Below are positions 1-6,016 of a stretch of DNA of 11,735 nt, in pieces. Where the stretch lies: NCBI GenBank assembly GCA_903843315.1, contig CAIMPQ010000173.1:1-11735 (forward strand). The letters run 5' to 3'. The translations under genes were made by a program, and so were the position numbers. Below the pieces are notes generated by a model. The model did not search any database. It saw only the letters and a program-made list of their open reading frames with translations, and had not been told where the DNA came from. Numbering within the stretch: the stretch's first letter is position 1; each line of letters begins with the position of its first letter. The stretch is from an uncultured beta proteobacterium. Its GTDB lineage: Bacteria > Pseudomonadota > Gammaproteobacteria > Burkholderiales > Burkholderiaceae.

Positions 1-492
1 AGACCCAATGACCCCGAGTTAGAAGCGGCTTTTTTGGCGCGTTTAATGGAGCGTTTAGGCATGACGCAAGAGCAGGCTAAGGCAATGGTTGCTGTACCTT
101 TAGATCCTAAAGCTCCTAAAGCGAAGTTTGTTGAGGATGGAAATAACCAGGCTCATATCGAGTTGAGTTCTGGTTTCGATCGTTCCTGGCGTGATGTAGG
201 TTTAGCCTTGGATCGTTCGAATTTCACTGTGGAAGACCGTAATCGTGCCAACGGTGTGTACTTTGTTCGATACGTTAATCCAAAGGACTTAGGTGATACC
301 AAAGGATTCTTCAGCAATCTATTTAGCAGCAAGAATGAATCAAATTTAAAGGCCAAGAAGTATCAAGTCTTGGTGAAGAGTACTGGTGAAAATTCAGCAA
401 GTGTCTTTGTACAAGATGCTGATGGTAAACCGGAAAATAGCCCTGCTGGCTACCAGTTATTAACTTTGCTTACTGAGCAGCTAACAAAATAA
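1..492 (+). CDS. bamC: Outer membrane assembly factor BamC, 3' part (start lies outside the window)
   Basis: This is the C-terminal 163 residues of a BamC (NlpB) lipoprotein, an accessory subunit of the BAM complex that inserts beta-barrel proteins into the outer membrane. The frame is open to the first base, so the start, signal peptide and lipobox are missing. Recognition rests on the C-terminal helix-grip domain, with the characteristic FDRSWRDVGLALDR stretch followed by a VEDRNRANGVYFVRY-type strand, and a final domain ending in a YQLLTLLTEQL helix. A TTG or ATG near base 34 or 46 could be mistaken for a start, but codons 1-11 read straight into the same protein. The gene stops at 490-492 and is followed at once by a strong terminator. 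In related bacteria dapA usually lies upstream; that is context knowledge and is not visible here. Confidence 0.88.
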   Translation, partial: RPNDPELEAAFLARLMERLGMTQEQAKAMVAVPLDPKAPKAKFVEDGNNQAHIELSSGFDRSWRDVGLALDRSNFTVEDRNRANGVYFVRYVNPKDLGDTKGFFSNLFSSKNESNLKAKKYQVLVKSTGENSASVFVQDADGKPENSPAGYQLLTLLTEQLTK

Positions 493-507
493 GCTTTTCG
501 AGACAAT

Positions 508-536
508 AAAAAAGCCGCTTTTCAGCGGCTTTTTTT
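508..536. terminator. Bidirectional Rho-independent terminator between bamC and the small lipoprotein gene
   Basis: A perfect stem pairs 508-519 (six A then GCCGCT) with 524-535 (AGCGGC then a T run), closed by the four-base loop TTTC. On the + strand the GC-rich core is followed by seven T (530-536). On the - strand it is followed by six T (513-508). It can therefore end both bamC and the convergent lipoprotein transcript. It is the only classical intrinsic terminator I see in the window. Confidence 0.93.
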
Positions 537-550
537 CTTCAAGAAGAAGA

Positions 551-727
551 TTACTTCTTAGCGTCAGCAGCAGGTGCAGCAGGAGCAGCAGGTGCAGCAG
601 CAGGAGCTTCAGCAGCAGGTGCAGCAGGAGCAGCAGCAGGAGCTTCAGCAGGTTTTGCTTCTTCTTTTTTACCGCAAGCGGCCAAAGCGATAGCTAACAT
701 TGCAACGAGTACGAGTGACTTCTTCAT
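551..727 (-). CDS. Small Ala/Pro-rich lipoprotein (58 aa)
   Basis: The gene encodes 58 residues. A basic start (MKK) and a hydrophobic stretch lead to the lipobox LAAC with Cys18, so signal peptidase II should release a mature lipoprotein of about 41 residues. G19 at mature position +2 gives no inner-membrane retention signal, so the outer membrane is the likely site. After a GKKEE linker the rest is almost only Ala, Pro and Glu and contains a 12-residue tandem duplication (residues 27-38 and 39-50). It ends in DAKK. The start is well supported: GAGG sits just upstream of ATG, the clearest Shine-Dalgarno in the window. It has its own candidate promoter and shares the bamC terminator. Function is unknown. 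The low-complexity body looks like a flexible spacer or wall-spanning tether, and the terminal lysines recall Lpp or OprI, but there is no heptad pattern and this is only inference. Confidence 0.85.
   Translation of the reverse strand: MKKSLVLVAMLAIALAACGKKEEAKPAEAPAAAPAAPAAEAPAAAPAAPAAPAADAKK
578..649 (-). repeat. Tandem 36-bp duplication inside the small lipoprotein gene
   Basis: Two adjacent 36-base units (614-649 and 578-613) each encode the same 12 residues, AEAPAAAPAAPA. The units differ at two synonymous third positions (GCT versus GCA), so the duplication is not brand new. A partial further unit (AAPA) follows. The GCA/GCT and CCT codon pattern makes this a tract prone to slippage or unequal recombination. 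Confidence 0.85.
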
Positions 728-751
728 TTGTAATTTCCTCTTAAAAAAATA

Positions 752-777
752 AACACCAATTACCGGTAATTGTTGTT
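752..777. promoter_or_regulatory. 26-bp near-perfect palindrome, candidate operator in the small lipoprotein leader
   Basis: Bases 757-772 (CAATTACCGGTAATTG) form a perfect 16-bp palindrome. After one mismatched pair (756/773) the symmetry continues through 752-755 and 774-777, so 12 of 13 base pairs match. There is no unpaired loop, which suits a dimeric DNA-binding protein better than an RNA hairpin. It sits 25-50 bases upstream of the lipoprotein ATG and overlaps the -10 of the proposed promoter, the position expected for a repressor site. The binding protein is unknown. Confidence 0.5.
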
Positions 778-788
778 GGACCTATCAA
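759..788 (-). promoter_or_regulatory. Candidate sigma70 promoter for the small lipoprotein gene
   Basis: Reading the - strand, TTGATA (788-783) matches five of six bases of the -35 consensus. After 18 bases GGTAAT (764-759) matches four of six of the -10. This would start transcription near 752 and give a leader of about 25 bases including the Shine-Dalgarno. An alternative is a perfect TATAAT at 824-819, but only a poor -35 (TCGAGG, 18 bases away) goes with it. A 13-bp dyad, AGGGATTATCCCT (788-800), touches the -35 from upstream. Confidence 0.35.
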
Positions 789-837
789 GGGATTATCCCT
801 AGGTAATTTCCAGCATTTATTATATCCATCTCTCTGT

Positions 838-2070
838 TTAGTCCTCGAAAACCAGCCAACCAGCGAGATAAGCCTCATAAAGACTGCCTTTCTGGAGGGC
901 TTTTGTGCCTCTAGAACTAAGGTATTTGTTGGCTGAAAGGGCTTGCCACGCTAGGGAAATTTCCTTGGATTGGCCTTTGCTCATATTTTCCCCATTACAA
1001 AAGACTTGCTTTTGATGACTCAGAATTCGGGTTTGAGGACTGGGAACCAACTTTTGAGGACCCAGGCGAGCAACAAAGCGAGCCGGGCTTAAAGGATTCG
1101 CTGGACCATTAAAAAAGGCTTGTTGTTTGGGTTCAGAAAGATAGGCGGTAATTCCAGGTAAAAAACGATCTACTTGGTCCAACTTCAGTTCACTTAACTT
1201 CACCTTCAGTTGCCCAATTAATTCTTCAGGTAATTGCTCTGCAGTTGCAGTCGCTTTTTGCATGGGGTCTGCAAATTTCTTTTCCAGCTCGGGGATATCT
1301 TCAAGCGATTCAGCCAAACGCCATAAACCTTCTTGCAGTAATTCTTTAAAACTCGGAGAACGAAATCCAACAGACCACGTCTGACATCCAGCATCCAATG
1401 CCACGCCATCATGTGCAATATGGGGAGGTAAATAGAGCATATCCCCTGGTTCAAGAATCCATTCCTGTTGTGATTTAAAGTTTTGCAATATTTTTAGTGG
1501 CAGATTAGGGCTAAGACTTAAATCTTTTTGCTCAGAAATTCGCCATTGTCTTTTGCCAGACATCTGAATTAAAAAGACATCATAAGAATCAAAGTGAGGT
1601 CCAACTCCACCCCCCAATCCAGCAATGCTAATCATTAAGTCGTCTAGACGCGCATCTGGAATAAAGCGAAACCAAGACAGAATATTGGCGGCAGAGCGGT
1701 GATGTGCTTCCATGCCCTGCAGTAGTAAAGTCCAGTCTGGCTTATTTTGGGAGGGTATAGCTCTTTTGCTAAAGGGGCCGCAATCAAAACGCCATGGATT
1801 GGCTTGAATGAGTCGCGACTCTACTGATTCTTGGCCTGCAAGATCAATGAGTTCTTTAGGCGAAATTGGGCTGGATAATGGGTTGCCAGCTTGATTGGCC
1901 AGTGAGAAAGCAGGGATAGCGCCACGCACTAATAATGGCTTTTTATGCCAATATCGTTTCATGAACTGATCAGGGCTAATACCCCCAAATAAGGCCCATG
2001 GTTCGTTTAAGGGCAAGTTTTGAGGTGCTTGGGGAGGCTGGTAAGGCTTGCTCAAGTAAAATGAAGTCAT
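838..2070 (-). CDS. roxA: Ribosomal oxygenase, cupin/JmjC-type, probably uL16 arginine hydroxylase
   Basis: A 410-residue member of the YcfD/RoxA family: Fe(II)- and 2-oxoglutarate-dependent cytosolic oxygenases which in E. coli hydroxylate an arginine of ribosomal protein L16. The N-terminus carries the family start, with FGGISPDQFMKRYWHKKPLLVRG at about residues 28-50. The double-stranded beta-helix follows, with the iron ligands H159 and D161 in GPHFDSYDVF and H220 in LPPHIAHDGVAL. K173 and R174 follow in a SGKRQWR stretch typical of the family. The C-terminal part (about 240-410) would be the dimerisation and winged-helix region. E. coli YcfD is somewhat shorter (373). The ATG at 2070 has no clear Shine-Dalgarno. 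The gene is divergent from slyD across a short AT-rich gap, and no terminator follows, so transcripts may run into the small lipoprotein gene. The family call is firm; the exact substrate is inferred. Confidence 0.87.
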   Translation of the reverse strand: MTSFYLSKPYQPPQAPQNLPLNEPWALFGGISPDQFMKRYWHKKPLLVRGAIPAFSLANQAGNPLSSPISPKELIDLAGQESVESRLIQANPWRFDCGPFSKRAIPSQNKPDWTLLLQGMEAHHRSAANILSWFRFIPDARLDDLMISIAGLGGGVGPHFDSYDVFLIQMSGKRQWRISEQKDLSLSPNLPLKILQNFKSQQEWILEPGDMLYLPPHIAHDGVALDAGCQTWSVGFRSPSFKELLQEGLWRLAESLEDIPELEKKFADPMQKATATAEQLPEELIGQLKVKLSELKLDQVDRFLPGITAYLSEPKQQAFFNGPANPLSPARFVARLGPQKLVPSPQTRILSHQKQVFCNGENMSKGQSKEISLAWQALSANKYLSSRGTKALQKGSLYEAYLAGWLVFED

Positions 2071-2123
2071 AAAGTAAAAGCCAAGTAAAAACCAATTAAA
2101 AACAAATGTTCGACAGAATTCGC

Positions 2124-2732
2124 ATGAAGATTGAAAAAAATACTATCGTATCCCTGCGTTATAAGCTAACTGATGCCCAAAATAATGTTATCGAAGAGCC
2201 TGATTCTCCGATGGTATACCTGCACGGTGGCTATGAGGGTACTTTTCCTAAAATTGAATCCATGTTGGATGGCCAGGATATTGGCTATGAGGCAACTATT
2301 CAGCTAGAGCCAAATGAGGCCTTCGGTGATTATGATCCTGAGCTACTCAAGATTGAACCACGCACGCGCTTTCCTGAACCACTTGAAGTGGGAATGCAGT
2401 TTGAAGGAGTGCCTGATGCTAATGAAGAAAATAATGCTGCCGAAGAAGTCGATGCGGATGACGTGCCGTTAATTTATACAGTCACTGATGTTGCAGATAA
2501 CCAAGTGGTGCTAGACGGCAATCATCCTTTGGCTGGTATGGCTTTGCGTTTTTGGGTTCAGGTCGCAGATGTGCGTGCTGCTACCGATGATGAGATTGAA
2601 AATCGACATCCTGAAGGTGGTGAGAGTTTTACATTCGGCATGCCCAATGATGACGCAGAAGATGCCGATGAAGAAGCGTTTCCAGGCGGAACACTCGGTA
2701 CTAGCGGTTCCAACCCACGTACACTGCACTAA
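2124..2732 (+). CDS. slyD: SlyD-like FKBP peptidyl-prolyl cis-trans isomerase
   Basis: A 202-residue cytosolic prolyl isomerase and chaperone of the SlyD class. The FKBP fold is split by an insert-in-flap chaperone domain at roughly residues 66-129. Landmarks are YLHGGYEG (32-39), AFGDYDPE (66-73) and the closing DGNHPLAG (131-138), which nearly equals the E. coli DGNHMLAG. Two features are odd. The flap domain contains an acidic insertion (about 97-113, eight Asp/Glu in 17), and the tail is acidic and Ser/Gly-rich with none of the His/Cys nickel-binding residues of E. coli SlyD. I chose ATG 2124 (MKIEKNTIVS) because family members begin at this strand; an in-frame ATG at 2106 would add six residues (MFDRIR). 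Neither start has a Shine-Dalgarno. The gene diverges from roxA and converges on cysE with only nine bases between stop codons. Confidence 0.85.
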   Translation: MKIEKNTIVSLRYKLTDAQNNVIEEPDSPMVYLHGGYEGTFPKIESMLDGQDIGYEATIQLEPNEAFGDYDPELLKIEPRTRFPEPLEVGMQFEGVPDANEENNAAEEVDADDVPLIYTVTDVADNQVVLDGNHPLAGMALRFWVQVADVRAATDDEIENRHPEGGESFTFGMPNDDAEDADEEAFPGGTLGTSGSNPRTLH

Positions 2733-2741
2733 GTTATAACG

Positions 2742-3503
2742 CTATTCCTTGAGCCATTCCTTAATGGCATCAAGGTCACGTTTGGTATCGCTAGTGCCAA
2801 CATTGGAGCTTGAGGGTGTATTACTCAATTTGGCCAATGCTTTTTCAAGCGCAGCGATCTTTGCTTCTTGCTCAATCGTGGCATCAATCAAACCCTTCAG
2901 CGCCATCGACACAGGATCATCCACGTTAGGTGTCACACCGTAAGCAGAAAAATATTCTTTCGTTTTGCTATCAGCGCTCTGTGGTAAATCCGGATGCAAG
3001 ATACGCGCAGGAATTCCGACGGCAGTTGCACCAGCAGGAATTTCTTTGAGAACTACTGCATTAGAGCCAACACGAGCGCCATCCCCAACCGTAAATCCAC
3101 CAAGCACTTTAGCGCCTGCGCTAACGACAACACCTTTGCCCAAAGTAGGGTGGCGTTTAACCCCTTTATAAAGCGAGGTGCCCCCCAAGGTAACACCTTG
3201 GTAGATCGTGCAATCATCACCAATTTCTGTAGTTTCGCCAATCACAATCCCGAGTCCGTGATCCAAAAATACTCTGCGCCCAATCTTCGCACCCGGATGA
3301 ATTTCAATGCCAGTAATGAAGCGAGAAAACATGGACAGTACGCGAGCGATCCACTTCAAACCAATATTCCATAACAAGTGGGATAGGCGGTGAAACCAAA
3401 CAGCATGGAGGCCTTGGTAGCAAGTAATCACCTCAAGGCGATTTCTGGCAGCAGGGTCTCTGGCAATAATGGAGTCGACTTGGTCGAATAGTGAATTAAA
3501 CAT
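2742..3503 (-). CDS. cysE: Serine O-acetyltransferase
   Basis: A 253-residue enzyme that acetylates L-serine with acetyl-CoA to give O-acetylserine, the first committed step of cysteine synthesis. A short alpha-helical N-terminus (about 1-60) is followed by a left-handed beta-helix of hexapeptide repeats (about 65-170). Catalytic His82 lies in LDHGLGIVIGE, and a second conserved His118 in GVKRHP. Glu67 in GIEIHPG stands where E. coli has Asp143, as is usual in the short, Bacillus-like class. The C-terminal stretch (about 171-253), with a helix near 200-227 and a polar Ser/Thr linker, is longer than in minimal members and may affect complex formation with cysteine synthase; that is inference. 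The gene lies 23 bases downstream of trmJ in the same direction and is probably co-transcribed. The ATG at 3503 lacks a Shine-Dalgarno. Confidence 0.93.
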   Translation of the reverse strand: MFNSLFDQVDSIIARDPAARNRLEVITCYQGLHAVWFHRLSHLLWNIGLKWIARVLSMFSRFITGIEIHPGAKIGRRVFLDHGLGIVIGETTEIGDDCTIYQGVTLGGTSLYKGVKRHPTLGKGVVVSAGAKVLGGFTVGDGARVGSNAVVLKEIPAGATAVGIPARILHPDLPQSADSKTKEYFSAYGVTPNVDDPVSMALKGLIDATIEQEAKIAALEKALAKLSNTPSSSNVGTSDTKRDLDAIKEWLKE

Positions 3504-3526
3504 GGTCTGATTTTAACGGGATGCGC

Positions 3527-4285
3527 CTATTTTCTCAGGAGCATCTGTTTTGCAATGCCCCGCAGAAGATCAATCTCCTCTTTATGCAGCCGGCTGCGGG
3601 CAAAAAGTGCCTGCAGGCGCGGCATCAGCTTTTTGGGGTTAGCCGGATCCAAGTAGCCTATTTCTTCCAGGCCTTCGCGCCAATGCTCCAACATGGCAGC
3701 AATGGCAGCAGGATCAGCAAAATCAGCCATTTCTTCACGATTGGGCATCAATTTAGGGTTTGAGCCCTCAGTTACCTTATTTAAAGCCTCTCTCAGCGTG
3801 TAGGCGCAGACCATGATGGCTTGGGCAAGATTGAGGGAGGGGTAGACAGGGTTGGCATCTAACCAGGCCCGATGAGTACATAAGGCTAAGTGATCGTTAT
3901 CCAGCCCAGTCCTTTCAGGACCAAAAAGGAGTGCTACTTTGCCATGACTCATGATGGTTTCTTGAATGAGGGCACGAGCCGTCTCCCATTCTAAGGCTGG
4001 AGGGCCAAATTCCCGATCGCGACTGGTAAGTCCAATCACTAAAGAACATCCTTGCACCGCTGTCGCTAAAGAGCTGGACTCTTGGGAAGATTCCAAAATA
4101 TCCACTGCGCCACTAGCTAAGGCAATCGCCTCTGCCTCTTTAGCAATGCCTTTGATCTTTGGGTTGATCAGATGCAGATCACTAAACCCCATGGTTTTCA
4201 GGGCGCGGGCTGCTGAACCAATATTGCCAGGGTGGCTGGTCTCCACCAAAACCCACCGGAGTAATTGGAATGTCGCGTTATTCAT
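3527..4285 (-). CDS. trmJ: tRNA (cytidine/uridine-32) 2'-O-methyltransferase TrmJ
   Basis: A 252-residue SPOUT-class methyltransferase that uses S-adenosylmethionine to methylate the ribose of nucleotide 32 in the anticodon loop of several tRNAs. The three knot-forming motifs are all present: HPGNIGSAARALKTMGF (18-34) with the conserved Asn and Arg, VALLFGPERTGLDND (117-131), and YPSLNLAQAIMVCAYTLREA (148-167). The C-terminal extension (about 190-252), ending in LHKEEIDLLRGIAKQM, is typical of TrmJ rather than the shorter TrmL. It is divergent from suhB across 127 bases, the same pairing as in E. coli, and is followed by cysE. TAA at 3527-3529 and cysE ATG at 3503 leave 23 bases. The ATG at 4285 has no good Shine-Dalgarno. 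Confidence 0.93.
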   Translation of the reverse strand: MNNATFQLLRWVLVETSHPGNIGSAARALKTMGFSDLHLINPKIKGIAKEAEAIALASGAVDILESSQESSSLATAVQGCSLVIGLTSRDREFGPPALEWETARALIQETIMSHGKVALLFGPERTGLDNDHLALCTHRAWLDANPVYPSLNLAQAIMVCAYTLREALNKVTEGSNPKLMPNREEMADFADPAAIAAMLEHWREGLEEIGYLDPANPKKLMPRLQALFARSRLHKEEIDLLRGIAKQMLLRK

Positions 4286-4352
4286 AAGCTTGTTTTATGG
4301 GGTGATCAGGGTTAAAGCACTAATCGTTTAGAATCAGGGTATTCGCTTTGTA

Positions 4353-4381
4353 TTGTCATGCAGATTCGGCAATATTACAGG
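4353..4381 (+). promoter_or_regulatory. Weak candidate promoter for suhB
   Basis: In the 127-base gap between trmJ and suhB, TTGTCA (4353-4358) matches five of six -35 bases. TACAGG (4376-4381), 17 bases on, matches only three of six -10 bases. A rival pair is TTGTAT (4348-4353) with AATATT (4371-4376), also at 17 bases. Either would give a leader of roughly 25-30 bases. Nothing else clear is seen in this gap, and trmJ must start from the opposite strand of the same stretch. Confidence 0.2.
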
Positions 4382-4412
4382 CTCGTTCTTATTTAATTTG
4401 TCCATCAATACT

Positions 4413-5201
4413 ATGCATCCAATGTTAAATGTGGCCGTAAAGGCCGCCCGTCGAGCTGGAACCGTGATTAATCGCGCATCTCTGAATTTAGAGCGATTGC
4501 AAGTTGACCGTAAACAACACAATGATTTTGTAACCGAAGTGGACAAAGCTGCAGAAGCAGCAATTATCGAAACACTCAGTGAGGCCTATCCAACCCATGG
4601 ATTTTTGGCTGAAGAAACGGGTGAGCAAAATATCAATGCCGAGAACATCTGGATCATCGATCCATTGGATGGCACAACTAACTTTATCCATGGCTTTCCG
4701 CAATACGCAGTTTCTATTGCATTAGCAGTCAATGGGGTTACTCAACAAGCCGTTGTATATGATCCCACCCGCGATGAGTTGTTTACAGCCACTCGTGGAG
4801 CAGGCGCCTATTTAGACCGTCGGCGTTTACGGGTTGCTACCCAAGATCGTTTGACTCATTGTTTAATTGGCACGGGATTTCCTTATCGTGAAGATCAGGA
4901 TCTTGAAAAGTATTTAAAAATCTTTGCTGAGATGTCCCGTCAATGTGCGGGCTTACGTCGTCCGGGCGCCGCTTCTTTGGATTTAGCTTATGTTGCAGCA
5001 GGTCGTTATGATGGATTTTTTGAAAGCGATCTCAAGCCTTGGGATATGGCTGCTGGTGCTTTATTGATTACTGAATCTGGTGGCTTGGTTGGCAACTATC
5101 GCGGAGAGGAAGGCTTTCTCCAAAGCGGTGAAGTCATGGCAGCCAATCCGCGCATCTTTGCGCAGATGGTGCAGAATCTTTCTAAGTATTCAGCATCTTA
5201 A
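4413..5201 (+). CDS. suhB: Inositol monophosphatase family protein SuhB
   Basis: A 262-residue member of the lithium-sensitive Mg-dependent phosphatase family. In E. coli SuhB has inositol-1-phosphatase activity and also acts as a Nus-type factor in rRNA antitermination. Metal ligands are visible: Glu67 in AEETG, Asp83 and Asp86 in WIIDPLDGTTNF, and Asp211 in WDMAAGALL. I start at ATG 4413 because the resulting MHPMLNVAVKAARRAG is almost the E. coli N-terminus (MHPMLNIAVRAARKAG); an in-frame ATG at 4353 would add 20 residues with no family likeness. No Shine-Dalgarno precedes either. The gene is divergent from trmJ, as in enterobacteria, and converges on lpxH with 26 bases between stops. Which of the two known roles matters here cannot be told from sequence. 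Confidence 0.92.
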   Translation: MHPMLNVAVKAARRAGTVINRASLNLERLQVDRKQHNDFVTEVDKAAEAAIIETLSEAYPTHGFLAEETGEQNINAENIWIIDPLDGTTNFIHGFPQYAVSIALAVNGVTQQAVVYDPTRDELFTATRGAGAYLDRRRLRVATQDRLTHCLIGTGFPYREDQDLEKYLKIFAEMSRQCAGLRRPGAASLDLAYVAAGRYDGFFESDLKPWDMAAGALLITESGGLVGNYRGEEGFLQSGEVMAANPRIFAQMVQNLSKYSAS

Positions 5202-5218
5202 AAGACATGAACCGCCAT

Positions 5219-5247
5219 TCGATCTACTTAATGCTTAATCAGATCGA
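5219..5247. other. Symmetric hairpin over the lpxH stop codon in the suhB/lpxH convergence
   Basis: TCGATCT (5219-5225) pairs with AGATCGA (5241-5247), and TTAA (5228-5231) pairs with TTAA (5235-5238) around the same centre. The two stems are separated by a symmetric 2x2 internal loop and closed by a three-base loop. The structure spans the lpxH stop (5228-5230). Neither strand has a T run after it, so it is not a classical terminator, but it could slow polymerase or protect both converging 3' ends. Confidence 0.4.
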
Positions 5248-6016
5248 TATAACGCACTCCCTGACCATCTATTGATAGGGCGCTAGCCCTTGGGAGTGTG
5301 CTCTCGGGATGATCTAAATCCCAGTCTGATAACACCCAGCGTTGCCAGCTTTGATCACGTAAGTGCTCATGATGATGCGCTGGCAAATGGGTATGCCCAT
5401 GAATCAAATTTACCGCTTCCTGATCTCTTGAGAGAGCAGCACAGGCCTCGAGCGTTACATTGGTCCTTATCTGATTCTGTTCAGATGAAGTGCTGGCAGC
5501 ATGTTGATACTGGGCGTGACTATTACTACGCATTTGATGGGCGATCGAACGACGCCAATGTAGAGGCAAGCTCAAAAATAATTTTTGCATCCAAGATTTT
5601 CTAACCCAGCTACGGAAAACTTGATAGCCCACATCTGCAGTGCATAAGGCATCGCCATGCGAGACCACATACTTCGTGTTTGCAATGTCGATACAAGACG
5701 GGTCAGACAATAAAGTCATCCCTGTCTTTTTTAAAAAGTCAGTGCCGATTAAAAAATCACGATTTCCGTGTAGGTAATACACCTTGATCTTTGCAGACAG
5801 ATTTGCAAGCGCACGCTGTACTTCTTGTTGAAAAGGGGACTGTAAAGAAGTGTCGTCGCCTACCCAATATTCGAACAAATCACCCAGAATAAATACCGCC
5901 TCCGCCTTCGGCGCTTCCTTTTCACAGAAGTCAAAAAAGCGCTGCGCCGTCAAGGGCATTGACGGCGTCAGGTGTAAATCCGAGATGAGCAGGGCGCTCG
6001 CGTATTGCGGGATCAT
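5228..6016 (-). CDS. lpxH: UDP-2,3-diacylglucosamine diphosphatase (lipid A synthesis)
   Basis: A 262-residue calcineurin-like metallophosphoesterase that hydrolyses UDP-2,3-diacylglucosamine to lipid X and UMP, the fourth step of lipid A synthesis, at the inner face of the cytoplasmic membrane. All family motifs are present: D13 and H15 in ISDLHL, D46 in FILGDLFEYWVGDD, N85 in YLHGNRDF, H120 in VSHGDALC, and H208 and H210 in IHGHTHLPA. The stretch between about 160 and 200 (polar, Ser/Gln/His-rich) is the least conserved and differs from the usual sequence before the last His motif, probably part of the substrate lid. The start ATG (6016-6014) overlaps the ppiB stop as ATGA, with GAGGA directly upstream, so translation is probably coupled. 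It is the last gene of the TPR-ppiB-lpxH unit. Confidence 0.92.
   Translation of the reverse strand: MIPQYASALLISDLHLTPSMPLTAQRFFDFCEKEAPKAEAVFILGDLFEYWVGDDTSLQSPFQQEVQRALANLSAKIKVYYLHGNRDFLIGTDFLKKTGMTLLSDPSCIDIANTKYVVSHGDALCTADVGYQVFRSWVRKSWMQKLFLSLPLHWRRSIAHQMRSNSHAQYQHAASTSSEQNQIRTNVTLEACAALSRDQEAVNLIHGHTHLPAHHHEHLRDQSWQRWVLSDWDLDHPESTLPRASALSIDGQGVRYIDLIKH

Noticed and set aside
564..650. GCAGCAGG-rich tract looking at first like a satellite or CRISPR-type repeat
   Set aside because: The units are contiguous, with no unique spacers, and are fully explained by Ala/Pro codons of the small lipoprotein gene.
788..800. AGGGATTATCCCT as a terminator for roxA
   Set aside because: The stem is only four to five pairs, and no T run follows on the - strand.
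2994..3374. Open + strand frame of 126 codons opposite cysE
   Set aside because: It is antisense to a confidently identified enzyme, and its translation shows no domain or believable composition.
3966..4331. Open + strand frame of 121 codons opposite trmJ and running into the gap before suhB
   Set aside because: It shadows the conserved SPOUT gene, has no start signal, and its protein is low-complexity and unlike any family I know.
4353..4412. N-terminal extension of SuhB from an upstream ATG
   Set aside because: The 20 added residues have no counterpart in the family, while MHPMLN at 4413 matches the E. coli start almost exactly.
5290..5604. Open + strand frame of 104 codons opposite lpxH
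   Set aside because: It lies wholly inside lpxH, where every catalytic motif is intact; the antisense product shows nothing recognisable.
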